Made by a program: the position numbers and the translations under genes
Assembly: GCF_020782245.1 (NCBI RefSeq)
Contig: NZ_JAJGNP010000024.1
Coordinates: 1-39,743 of the forward strand
Direction of reading: 5' to 3'
DNA: 39,743 nt
From: Sphingobium soli
Lineage (GTDB): Bacteria; Pseudomonadota; Alphaproteobacteria; Sphingomonadales; Sphingomonadaceae
The notes under the pieces: model-generated
The model's database searches: none
What the model was told of the DNA's origin: nothing
Seen by the model: the letters and a program-made list of their open reading frames with translations, nothing else
Part shown: positions 22,177 through 30,034 of the stretch, in pieces
Layout: each line of letters begins with the position of its first letter
How positions within the stretch are numbered: the first letter of the stretch is position 1

Positions 22177-23127
22177 ATGACAAACACACAAGCTTCCCCT
22201 TGGTTGCTCCTGATCCCGCAGCTTCCGGCTAAGCCTGCCTATTTGCGGGTGAAGGTCTGGCGGCGTTTGCAGGCGATCGGGGCCGCGCCGCTCAAGAACG
22301 CCGTCCATGCGCTCCCCAATCGCGAGGACACGCGCGCGCTGTTCGAAGAACTGCATCGCGAGATCACCGAAAATGGCGGCGAGGCGCTGATCCTCGAAGC
22401 GCGCCTTGTCGGCGGCATGGGCGATGCGGAGCTGCGCGGAGTGTTCGACGCTGCGCGTGACGCCGACTATGAGGAGTTGGCACGCGAGGCGCGCGCGCTG
22501 TGTGAGGGCGAGTATGTCGCGGCGGCGGATGTGGGCCGCCTGCGCAAACGCCTGAACGAGGTCGCCGCGATCGACTTTTTCGGTGCGCATGGTCGGCAGG
22601 CGGCACAGGCCGCCATCACCGAGGCGGACCGCCGCTCTCACCAACATCCCGATGTGAGCGGCCCCGGTGCGCCCGAGCTGACCCCGGCGGAGCTAAAGCG
22701 CCGCGTTTGGGTGACGCGCCGCCATGTCCATGTCGATCGCATCGCGTCCGCCTGGCTCATTCGCCGCTTCATCGACCCCGAGGCGAGCTTCAAGTTCGTC
22801 GAGGGCAAAGGATATGTGCCGGAGCCTGACGAACTGAGGTTCGACATGGCGGACGCTGAGTTCACCCACGAAGGCGACCGCTGCTCCTTCGAGACCTTGG
22901 TGTTCCTCACCGGTCTCGAGACCGACCCCGCGCTGCGGGCGCTCGGCGAAATTGTTCACGACCTTGATATTGCCGATGCTCGGTTCGAGCGCCCGGAAAC
23001 TCCGGGAGTGAGCGCGCTTATCGCCGGCATCTGTGCCGGCACCGACGACGACGAGGAGCGGATCGCGCGCGGATCGACCGCGCTCGACGGATTCTATGCT
23101 CACTTCACCCGGCGAAAAGAGGACTAA
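22177..23127 (+). CDS. chrB: ChrB chromate-responsive regulator/resistance protein
   Basis: 316 residues. The N-terminal half (SPWLLLIPQLPAKPAYLRVKVWRRLQAIGAAPLKNAVHALP) is the ChrB DNA-binding region, and the C-terminal half (RRVWVTRRHVHVDRIASAWLIRRFIDPEASFKFVEGKGYVPE...FTHEGDRCSFETL) is the ChrB C-terminal domain with conserved His and Cys. ChrB represses the chr operon and is relieved by chromate. It starts with ATG right after the operator-like dyad and is followed after 2 bp by chrA. The group resembles the chrBAC order known from chromate-resistance transposons. Confidence 0.9.
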   Translation: MTNTQASPWLLLIPQLPAKPAYLRVKVWRRLQAIGAAPLKNAVHALPNREDTRALFEELHREITENGGEALILEARLVGGMGDAELRGVFDAARDADYEELAREARALCEGEYVAAADVGRLRKRLNEVAAIDFFGAHGRQAAQAAITEADRRSHQHPDVSGPGAPELTPAELKRRVWVTRRHVHVDRIASAWLIRRFIDPEASFKFVEGKGYVPEPDELRFDMADAEFTHEGDRCSFETLVFLTGLETDPALRALGEIVHDLDIADARFERPETPGVSALIAGICAGTDDDEERIARGSTALDGFYAHFTRRKED

Positions 23128-23129
23128 AG

Positions 23130-24527
23130 ATGGAGGCCAGCGCACGCGCTGAAATCGCAGTCGAGACGCTGCACGAGCACGGCATCAGCTTTGGCGAGGC
23201 GGTGCGCGTCTGGATCAGGGTCGCGCTGCTCAGCTTCGGCGGACCGGCGGGCCAGATAGCGGTGATGCATCGCATCCTGGTCGAGGAGAAGCGCTGGATC
23301 GGCGAGGAGCGGTTCCTCCACGCGCTCAACTATTGCATGCTGCTGCCCGGCCCTGAAGCGCAACAGCTAGCTGTCTATATTGGCTGGTTGCTCCATAAGA
23401 CCAAGGGGGGCCTGGTCGCGGGCGCGCTATTCGTGCTGCCCGGCTTCCTCGCGATTTTAGGGCTCAGCTATGTCTATGTGCTGCTCGGCGAAGTGCCGCT
23501 GGTCGAGGGATTGTTCTTCGGATTGAAGGCCGCCGTGCTGGCGGTGGTGCTACAGGCGGTGGTCCGGGTGGGTTCGCGTGCCTTGAAGAACAACGTCATG
23601 CGCGGTTTTGCCGCGCTGGCGTTCGTCGCGATCTTCGTGCTCGACGTGCCCTTCCCGCTGATCGTGCTTGCCGCCGCGCTGATCGGCTTCTTCAGTGGCC
23701 GCGCTGGTTACGCCGCATTCAAGGGCGGCGGCGGACATGGTCCCGCCGGCGCTGAGATAATCCACGACCGCGACACCGCTCTTGGCGAGGGCCTTCCCGA
23801 CCATGCCCGGCCGAACCTCTCTTGGTCGCTGCGCATCTCCGGCGTCCTGCTGCTGCTCTGGCTCGGGCCGGTCGCAGCGCTGCTGTTCGCGTTCGGCCCC
23901 GACGACGTGTTCAGCCGCATCGCCACCTTCTTCAGCCAGATGGCGGTGATGACCTTCGGCGGCGCCTATGCGGTGCTCGCCTATGTCGCGCAGGAGGCAG
24001 TCGAGACCTATGGCTGGCTCCAGCCCGGCGAGATGCTCGACGGGCTCGGCATGGCCGAGACCACGCCCGGGCCGCTGATCATGGTGACGCAGTTCGTCGG
24101 CTTCCTCGCGGCCTTCCGCGAAGCGACCGGGCTGCCGCCGCTCGTCGCCGCGACCTTCGGCGCAATCCTCACCACCTGGGTTACCTTCCTGCCATGCTTC
24201 CTGTGGATCTTCGCCGGCGCGCCATTCATCGAGCGGCTGCGCGGCAACCGCGCATTGTCGGCCGCGCTTTCGGCGATCACCGCCGCAGTGGTCGGCGTGA
24301 TCCTCAATCTGGCGGTCTGGTTTGGTATCCACACTCTGTTCGAGCAAGTCCGCGAAGTGCCGTTCGCAGCCGGCACCATCGATCTCCCAGTCCTAACGTC
24401 CGTCAACTGGCCGGCGCTGGCGCTCGCGGTGGGTGCGATACTCGCCATGTTCCGGTTCAAGGCCGGCATGCTGCCGGTGCTCGGCGTCTGCTCGGTCCTC
24501 GGGGCCGCATATGTAATGATCATCTGA
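23130..24527 (+). CDS. chrA: ChrA chromate efflux transporter, long-chain type
   Basis: 465 residues with two homologous CHR halves. The first half has LLSFGGPAGQIAVMHRILVEEKRW and LNYCMLLPGPEAQQLAVYIGW; the second has MTFGGAYAVLAYVAQEAVE and MAETTPGPLIMVTQFVGF, each with the PGP signature. About ten hydrophobic segments are visible. ChrA expels chromate across the inner membrane. It lies 2 bp after chrB and 11 bp before the SOD gene, so it is in one operon. Confidence 0.93.
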   Translation: MEASARAEIAVETLHEHGISFGEAVRVWIRVALLSFGGPAGQIAVMHRILVEEKRWIGEERFLHALNYCMLLPGPEAQQLAVYIGWLLHKTKGGLVAGALFVLPGFLAILGLSYVYVLLGEVPLVEGLFFGLKAAVLAVVLQAVVRVGSRALKNNVMRGFAALAFVAIFVLDVPFPLIVLAAALIGFFSGRAGYAAFKGGGGHGPAGAEIIHDRDTALGEGLPDHARPNLSWSLRISGVLLLLWLGPVAALLFAFGPDDVFSRIATFFSQMAVMTFGGAYAVLAYVAQEAVETYGWLQPGEMLDGLGMAETTPGPLIMVTQFVGFLAAFREATGLPPLVAATFGAILTTWVTFLPCFLWIFAGAPFIERLRGNRALSAALSAITAAVVGVILNLAVWFGIHTLFEQVREVPFAAGTIDLPVLTSVNWPALALAVGAILAMFRFKAGMLPVLGVCSVLGAAYVMII

Positions 24528-24538
24528 AGGAGTGACGC

Positions 24539-25270
24539 GTGACGATCGACCATCTTTCCCGACGCAGTGCAATCGCAACTCTTGGCATCGGAGCCGCCGC
24601 CATGACTATCAACGAAGCCTCTGCGCAGACGCCGGCCGCAGCGCCGGCGGCTGTCCCCGCCTTTGCCGGAAATCATCAGGTCAAGCCGCTCAGGTTCAAT
24701 CCCGCCAGGCTTCACGGCCTCTCCGAAAGGCTGATCACATCGCACCACGAGAACAATTATGCGGGCTCGGTCAAGGCCCTGAATATGATCGAGACACGAC
24801 TTGCCGCCGCGCTCGCTGACACGGACCTGCCGCCGGTGGTCTATGGCGGATTGAAGCGCGAGGAGCTGCACCGCACCGGCTCGGTGGTGCTCCATGAGGT
24901 CTATTTCGACGGGCTCGGCGGCAACGGCCAGGCAGCCGGTTCCATCCGCGACGCGCTGGGCGCGGCGTTCGGCTCGTTCGACCGCTGGGAAGCCGACTTC
25001 CGCCGTACCGGGATGAGCCTTGCCGGCGGATCGGGCTGGTGCGTGCTCGTCTACAATCTCCACACGCGCTCGCTGCACAACCATTGGGCGTGGGATCATA
25101 TGCACGGTGCGATTGCCGGCGTGCCGCTGCTCGCGCTCGATATGTACGAGCACAGTTTCCACATGGATTACGGCACCGCCGCCGCCAAATATGTCGACGC
25201 CTTCTTCCGCAACATCGACTGGGAAGTGGTCGACCGGCGCTATGCCGCGGCTTTGCGCGGCGGCGGCTGA
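24539..25270 (+). CDS. chrC: Fe/Mn superoxide dismutase with Tat-like leader (ChrC-type)
   Basis: 243 residues. A leader with [16 protein letters not shown] suggests Tat export; the SOD body contains [14 protein letters not shown] (first metal His region), [21 protein letters not shown] and the C-terminal [12 protein letters not shown], which carries the Asp and His metal ligands of Fe/Mn-SODs. ChrC of chromate transposons is an SOD that removes radicals from chromate reduction. The GTG start is preceded by AAGGAG with 7-base spacing. A frame overlapping its 3' end belongs to the next gene's upstream extension and is not used. Confidence 0.87.
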   Translation: MTIDHLSRRSAIATLGIGAAAMTINEASAQTPAAAPAAVPAFAGNHQVKPLRFNPARLHGLSERLITSHHENNYAGSVKALNMIETRLAAALADTDLPPVVYGGLKREELHRTGSVVLHEVYFDGLGGNGQAAGSIRDALGAAFGSFDRWEADFRRTGMSLAGGSGWCVLVYNLHTRSLHNHWAWDHMHGAIAGVPLLALDMYEHSFHMDYGTAAAKYVDAFFRNIDWEVVDRRYAAALRGGG

Positions 25271-25358
25271 ACCCGACCGCCGTGGCTTAACACCCACTGC
25301 TGCGCGACACCTGAGTTCGCGACCACAAAGGGGACAGGTCCGATGGGGAGATGCAACA

Positions 25359-26438
25359 ATGACATCCGGCCCGAACATCGCTCTTCTTTGGCGTGGGCAA
25401 GCAGCCGAGTGGACGCATCGCTTTCATGAAGCCCGGCAGTGGCCGATAATGCAGGCCTTGCGGGCGCTCGGGGCGACCGCAAGGCCTGTACTGTACAGGG
25501 ACGAGGCGGTTCGCGAGATTCGGGACGAGCTGCTGTCGTGCGACACAGTGCTGGTCTGGGTGAATCCGTTGGACATTTCAGGCGACCGCTCGCAGCTCGA
25601 TCCAATGCTGCGCGAAGTCGCGGGGTGCGGCGTTGTCGTCAGCGCGCATCCTGACGTGATCGCCAAAATCGGCGTCAAGGAAGTGCTCTACACAACGCGA
25701 TCCATGGAATGGGGCAGCGATGTCGATCGATACGTGGACGCTGAAGGCCTTCGCGCTCGTTTCCCCGAACATCTTGCCGCAGGCCCGCGCGTGCTGAAGC
25801 CGAACTACGGCAACGGCGGCAGGAATGTATGGCGTGTCCAACTAGACGAAGCGGGAAACGCTCCGGCTTTGAAAACGTCGGTGAAAGTTCAAGAGGCCCG
25901 CCAAGGAAGCAAATCGGAGCGCATCAGCCTAGCCGAGTGCTTGGAAAGGTGGGTGCCGTTTCTAAACGACGGCGGCGTGCTGATCGATCAGGCTTATCAG
26001 CCGCAGTCGTCCGAGGGCATGGTCCGCTGCTACGTGTGCGGGCACCGAGTGGTTGGCTTTGGGCACAACCTGATCACTGCGCTGATGACGCCAACGGCCA
26101 TTGATACAACGTCGTCAACCCCACAGCCGATGGGCCGCGCCATGTTCGGACCGGAGGTGACGCGCTTCGCAGCCTTACGGAAAGCGATGGAGGATCGCTG
26201 GATTCCAGAGATGCAAAGGTTGCTGTCGATCGCCGACCACGATCTTCCGCTTCTTTGGGACGCCGACTTCCTATTTCGCCCTGGTGAAGCCATCAGCGAT
26301 GGCTCCTATGCGCTTTGCGAGATCAATGCTAGTTCGGTTGCACCATTTCCGCCAAGCGCCGTCCAGCCAGTCGCCGCAGCGGCAATCGGTCGCGTTCTTG
26401 CCATTCGTTTGACGAAGGAGACCTCCAATCCTCATTGA
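25359..26438 (+). CDS. Cj0069-like ATP-grasp-type protein
   Basis: 359 residues. IALLWRGQAAEWTHRFHEARQWPIMQALRALG, then VLVWVNPLDISGDRSQLDPMLREVAGCGVVVSAHPDVI, VLKPNYGNGGRNVWRV (ATP-grasp phosphate-binding loop) and LLWDADFLFRP...YALCEINASSVAPFP (metal/ATP acidic strand) match the Cj0069 family of ATP-grasp-like proteins. The substrate is unknown. GGGGAG lies about 9 bases before the ATG at 25359. The gene follows the SOD by 88 bp inside the chromate cluster and may be co-transcribed. Confidence 0.68.
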   Translation: MTSGPNIALLWRGQAAEWTHRFHEARQWPIMQALRALGATARPVLYRDEAVREIRDELLSCDTVLVWVNPLDISGDRSQLDPMLREVAGCGVVVSAHPDVIAKIGVKEVLYTTRSMEWGSDVDRYVDAEGLRARFPEHLAAGPRVLKPNYGNGGRNVWRVQLDEAGNAPALKTSVKVQEARQGSKSERISLAECLERWVPFLNDGGVLIDQAYQPQSSEGMVRCYVCGHRVVGFGHNLITALMTPTAIDTTSSTPQPMGRAMFGPEVTRFAALRKAMEDRWIPEMQRLLSIADHDLPLLWDADFLFRPGEAISDGSYALCEINASSVAPFPPSAVQPVAAAAIGRVLAIRLTKETSNPH

Positions 26439-26522
26439 TATGATTCAAGCAATTCAAGAGACGTGACATTGGTCGTATCAATCAGACAAGCCTAAGGGTG
26501 AGCGAGGCTGGGTGAAACCGGC

Positions 26523-27083
26523 TCAGGTGGCAGCGCGGAGATACTGGTAGAGGGTTTCGCGACTGATCCCCAGGTCACGGGCGATGACGGCCTTGCGCTC
26601 GCCGTCATCAACACGGCGGTGCAGCTCGGCGACTATTTCGTCGGAGAGGGAACGTTTCCGCCCGCGATAAGCACCGCGTTGTCTGGCGACCGCAATGCCT
26701 TCGCGCTGCCGCTCCCGGATCAGGGCGCGCTCGAATTCGGCGAACGCACCCATGACCGAGAGCATCAGGTTGGCCATCGGGGAATCCTCGCCCGAGAAGG
26801 CCAGGCTTTCCTTCACGAACTCGATCCGGACGCCTCTTTTGGTGAGGGACTGAACCAGTTTGCGCAGATCGTCGAGATTACGCGCCAATCGATCCATGCT
26901 GTGGACCACGACGGTGTCACCCTCGCGGGCGAAGGCGAGCATGGCATCGAGTTCGGGGCGGTTGATGTCCTTGCCCGATGCCTTGTCGGTGAAAATCCGG
27001 TCGAGCGACTGCCCGTCCAACTGGCGATCGACATTCTGATCGAATGTGCTCACCCGGACGTAACCGATCCTCTGGCCTTTCAT
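26523..27083 (-). CDS. tnpR: Tn3-family resolvase
   Basis: 186 residues. GQRIGYVRVSTFDQNVDRQL carries the catalytic Ser (residue 11), then SGKDINRPELDAML, VHSMDRLARNLDDLR, LMLSVMGAFAEFERALIRERQREGI and a C-terminal HTH (ERKAVIARDLGISRETLYQYL). It resolves cointegrates at res. It reads away from merR; the intervening 27084-27250 segment is the likely res site. It is clearly different in sequence from the recombinase at 8993. Confidence 0.93.
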   Translation of the reverse strand: MKGQRIGYVRVSTFDQNVDRQLDGQSLDRIFTDKASGKDINRPELDAMLAFAREGDTVVVHSMDRLARNLDDLRKLVQSLTKRGVRIEFVKESLAFSGEDSPMANLMLSVMGAFAEFERALIRERQREGIAVARQRGAYRGRKRSLSDEIVAELHRRVDDGERKAVIARDLGISRETLYQYLRAAT

Positions 27084-27250
27084 CGCCGCCTCCGGTCAAA
27101 ATGTCAGGTTGAATTCTATGACACGGCGGAACATGCGTCAATAAATGCTTGCCATAACCCTATCCTGACAGAAACCGCCGCTGCATCCTGACGTCCGGTT
27201 AGGCTATACTCCAAGCTGACATCACAAAATCAAATCCCTCAAAGATGGCG
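27084..27250. other. Candidate res site of the transposon
   Basis: Between tnpR and merR there is no gene. The segment has several TGTCA/TGACA half-sites: TGTCAGG...ATGACA around 27101-27122, CCTGACAG near 27165-27172 and CCTGACG near 27187-27193. Such paired half-sites of about 22-34 bp form the subsites bound by resolvase, and the location beside tnpR fits. Subsite borders are not certain. Confidence 0.5.
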
Positions 27251-27673
27251 TCAATTGCCTTGATGGGGTAAAAACTGGAGTGCTTCCAGGATGGGACATT
27301 CGGCAACGTCATCTCCAGTGCATCTGGCTAACGTGGTCGCCAGCGTCACCTCTATCTTCTGCAAATCTGCAATGCGGCGGCGGACATCTTCAAGGTGGAG
27401 TTCGGTTCTCGCCATAACCTCCGCGCAGGTTTGTGCACCGGTATCGGTGAGCGACAACAATGACCGTATCTCATCCATTGCATAGCCAAGGTCGCGCGCG
27501 CGCAGGATGAACTGCAACCTTTGCACCAGTTCCGGCGAATAGACGCGGTAGCCGTTGGAACTGCGAGGCGGCCCCGGCAGCAATCCCACCTTCTCGTAAT
27601 AGCGGATGGTTTCGAGATTGCAGCCTGTTTTCCGGGCAAGCTGGGCACGCAAGATGCCGACCTGTTGCTCCAT
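27251..27673 (-). CDS. merR: MerR, mercury-responsive regulator
   Basis: 140 residues. An N-terminal winged HTH (LARKTGCNLETIRYYEKVGLLPGPPR) is followed by a long dimerisation helix and the mercury-binding cysteines C83, C118 and C126 (AQTCAEV, ARCTGDDVAECPILEAL), the three ligands conserved in MerR. It represses then activates the mer promoter by untwisting the operator. The ATG at 27673 (MEQQVG) fits the family; a 17-codon upstream extension would run into the operator and is rejected. Divergent from merT. Confidence 0.93.
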   Translation of the reverse strand: MEQQVGILRAQLARKTGCNLETIRYYEKVGLLPGPPRSSNGYRVYSPELVQRLQFILRARDLGYAMDEIRSLLSLTDTGAQTCAEVMARTELHLEDVRRRIADLQKIEVTLATTLARCTGDDVAECPILEALQFLPHQGN

Positions 27674-27684
27674 GAAAATACCTC

Positions 27685-27715
27685 TTGAGTCTGTAGTGGC
27701 TACAGAGCCTACACT
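27685..27715 (+). promoter_or_regulatory. mer promoter/operator with 19-bp spacer
   Basis: TTGAGT (27685-27690) and TACACT (27710-27715) are 19 bp apart, the long spacer diagnostic of MerR-activated promoters. Between them lies a dyad TCTGTAG-TGG-CTACAGA (27690-27706), the MerR operator. Confidence 0.85.
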
Positions 27716-27749
27716 GCGAATCACTCAGTTGGAACAAGGGATTCAAGCC

Positions 27750-28145
27750 ATGGTCTCAACGCCGGAAGCGGGACAGCCAGCCCTCACCGAAAACCACGAG
27801 CCGAAGCAGGCAAACTGGGTTGCGGCGGGCGCATTGATCGGCGCGGGGCTCGCCTCGGCTTGCTGCGTCGTCCCGCTACTGTTGGTTATGCTCGGAATTT
27901 CCGGCGCGTGGATCGCCAACCTGACGACGCTCGAACCTTACAAGCCCTATGTCGCAGGCGTAACGCTCGCGCTGCTCGGCTACGGCTTCTGGCATGTCTA
28001 TTTCAAGCCGAAACAGCCCTGTGAAGACGGTTCCTACTGCGCTCGTCCACAATCGGCTTGGACCACCAAGGCGGTGCTGTGGCTGGGCCTTGCCGTCGCC
28101 ATCCTGGCGCTCACCATCGACTGGTGGGCACCCTGGTTCTATTGA
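27750..28145 (+). CDS. merT: MerT mercuric ion transporter
   Basis: 131 residues with three hydrophobic segments. GAGLASACCVVPLLLVMLG holds the Cys pair (38-39) of the first membrane helix, and the cytoplasmic loop KPKQPCEDGSYCARPQ holds the second pair (C91, C97). MerT takes Hg(II) from MerP and passes it to MerA. The ATG at 27750 (MVSTPEAG) follows AAGGG; the open frame upstream crosses the mer promoter and cannot be the start. It is first gene of merTPA. Confidence 0.9.
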   Translation: MVSTPEAGQPALTENHEPKQANWVAAGALIGAGLASACCVVPLLLVMLGISGAWIANLTTLEPYKPYVAGVTLALLGYGFWHVYFKPKQPCEDGSYCARPQSAWTTKAVLWLGLAVAILALTIDWWAPWFY

Positions 28146-28157
28146 AAGGAAATACCC

Positions 28158-28487
28158 ATGAAAAAGACAGTATGTATCGCTATGGCCGTGCTGGCTATGG
28201 CTGGCGGCGGGGTCGCCTATGCAGTTAGTGGCACGGCGCAAGATCGCCCCGCGGCTACCGCAACCGCTCAGAAGCAAACCACCTTTGCCATAGAGAACAT
28301 GACCTGCGCCACCTGCCCGATCACCGTGAAGAAGGCGATGGAAGGCGTCGCCGGGGTAACGGCGGTCACGGTCGATTTCGCAGCCAAGACCGCGCGCGCA
28401 ACCTATAACCCGCGCCGCACCAATGCTGCTGCGATTGCCGCTGCATCAACCAACGCGGGTTATCCGGCGCGCGCTATTCAAAACTGA
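28158..28487 (+). CDS. merP: MerP periplasmic mercury-binding protein
   Basis: 109 residues. A signal peptide (MKKTVCIAMAVLAMAGGGVAYA) precedes one heavy-metal-associated domain with NMTCATCPITVKKAM, in which C50 and C53 bind Hg(II). VTVDFAAKTARATYNPRRTNAAAI completes the ferredoxin-like fold. AAGGAAAT lies before the ATG, 12 bp after merT. Confidence 0.93.
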   Translation: MKKTVCIAMAVLAMAGGGVAYAVSGTAQDRPAATATAQKQTTFAIENMTCATCPITVKKAMEGVAGVTAVTVDFAAKTARATYNPRRTNAAAIAAASTNAGYPARAIQN

Positions 28488-28524
28488 GCGGGGCGCCGCC
28501 AGCGCCTCAAGAAAGCGATAAGCA

Positions 28525-29943
28525 ATGAACGACTGTTGCAACCGCCCCGGGCAGGAAGGATTTGACGTGGCCGTCATCGGCGCGGGTTCTGCCGGGTTCT
28601 CCGCCGCGATCGCCGCTGCCGATCTGGGCGCGAAAGTGGCGCTCGTCGGTCACGGCACGATTGGCGGCACCTGTGTCAATGTTGGCTGCGTTCCTTCCAA
28701 GACGCTGATCCGCGCCGCCGAAGCGGTGCATGGTGGGCTTGCCGCCGCGCGCTTTCCCGGCCTTGGGGGCGCTGTCCAGATGGATGACTGGTCCGTATTG
28801 GCGGCGTCGAAGGACGATCTTGTCACGACGCTGCGCCAAAAAAAATATGTCGATCTGCTGCCCGCCTATGACGGTGTGAGCTATATCGAGGGCAAGGCAC
28901 GCTTTGCCGATGGTGCGCTGATTGTCGGCGATGCGCCCATGAAGGTCGGCAAGGTCATATTGGCGATGGGTGCGCACGCCGCCGTGCCGCCGATTCCGGG
29001 GATGGACAGCGTGCCCTACCTAACCAGCACATCGGCGCTGGCGCTGGATCGCTTGCCCAAATCGCTGCTGGTGATCGGTGGCGGGGTGATCGGGGTAGAA
29101 CTGGGACAGATGTTTTCGCGTCTGGGCGTTGATGTCACCATCTGCTGCCGAAGCCGCCTGCTCCCCGAAATGGACCCGGAAGTGAGTGCCGCGCTGAAAA
29201 ACTATTTGGAAGCCGAGGGCGTGCGGGTTTGCGCAGGTGTCGGCTATCAGCGTATCGCCCAAACACAGAGCGGGGTCGAATTGACCTGCGAGGGGCATTG
29301 TGACACCGTCGCGGCGGAACAGGTGCTCATCGCCACCGGACGCCGACCCAATAGCGACGGGCTTGGGCTGGAGGAGCGCGGCATAGTGCTTGCCCGTAAT
29401 GGTGGAATCGTCGTCGATGACCACCTCGAAACGTCGGTTCCAGGCATTTACGCGGCGGGCGATGTAACGGGACGGGACCAGTTCGTCTACATGGCCGCCT
29501 ATGGCGCAAAACTGGCCGCGCGCAACGCGGTGACGGGCAACCAATACCGCTACGACAATTCCTCCATGCCATCCGTCGTCTTCACCGACCCGCAAGTCGC
29601 CAGCGCCGGCCTCACTGAAACGACAGCACGGGCGCAAGGCCTGGACATCAAGGTTTCGCTGCTCCCGCTCGATGCTGTGCCAAGGGCACTGGCAGCACGC
29701 GATACGCGGGGTCTCATCAAACTGATTGCCGACAAGGCGAACGACCGTTTGCTGGGCGGCCAGATCATGGCACCCGAAGGCGCGGATTCGATCCAGACAC
29801 TGGTGCTGGCGATCAAACACGGCATGACCACCCTGGAATTGGGTGCAACGATATTTCCTTACCTGACCACTGTGGAAGGCCTCAAACTGGCGGCCCAAAC
29901 GTTTGATAAGGATGTCGCCAAACTGTCTTGCTGCGCCGGGTGA
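28525..29943 (+). CDS. merA: MerA mercuric reductase
   Basis: 472 residues, a flavoprotein disulfide reductase that uses NADPH to reduce Hg(II) to Hg(0). FAD motif VIGAGSAGFSAAIA, redox site GTCVNVGCVPSKT (C50, C55), NADPH motif VIGGGVIGVELGQ, YAAGDVTG and the C-terminal vicinal pair SCCAG (C469, C470) are all present. The N-terminal metal-binding domain is absent, but a Cys pair at residues 4-5 (MNDCC) remains. It lies 37 bp after merP. Confidence 0.95.
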   Translation: MNDCCNRPGQEGFDVAVIGAGSAGFSAAIAAADLGAKVALVGHGTIGGTCVNVGCVPSKTLIRAAEAVHGGLAAARFPGLGGAVQMDDWSVLAASKDDLVTTLRQKKYVDLLPAYDGVSYIEGKARFADGALIVGDAPMKVGKVILAMGAHAAVPPIPGMDSVPYLTSTSALALDRLPKSLLVIGGGVIGVELGQMFSRLGVDVTICCRSRLLPEMDPEVSAALKNYLEAEGVRVCAGVGYQRIAQTQSGVELTCEGHCDTVAAEQVLIATGRRPNSDGLGLEERGIVLARNGGIVVDDHLETSVPGIYAAGDVTGRDQFVYMAAYGAKLAARNAVTGNQYRYDNSSMPSVVFTDPQVASAGLTETTARAQGLDIKVSLLPLDAVPRALAARDTRGLIKLIADKANDRLLGGQIMAPEGADSIQTLVLAIKHGMTTLELGATIFPYLTTVEGLKLAAQTFDKDVAKLSCCAG

Positions 29944-30034
29944 TTGCTCGGGGATCAACCGGCAACGAATGGCCTCCCTCCAGTGCAAGCCGCTTTGGTG
30001 TCAATTTTGTTATTCGCCTCAGCGGGAGAGCAAA

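Noticed and set aside
27606..27749. Longer MerT starting inside the merR gene
   Set aside because: It would be translated from DNA upstream of the mer promoter; the ATG at 27750 gives the normal MerT length.
29903..30034. Longer transposase N-terminus starting inside merA
   Set aside because: It overlaps merA by 41 bp and lacks family similarity; the ATG at 30035 has a good ribosome site.
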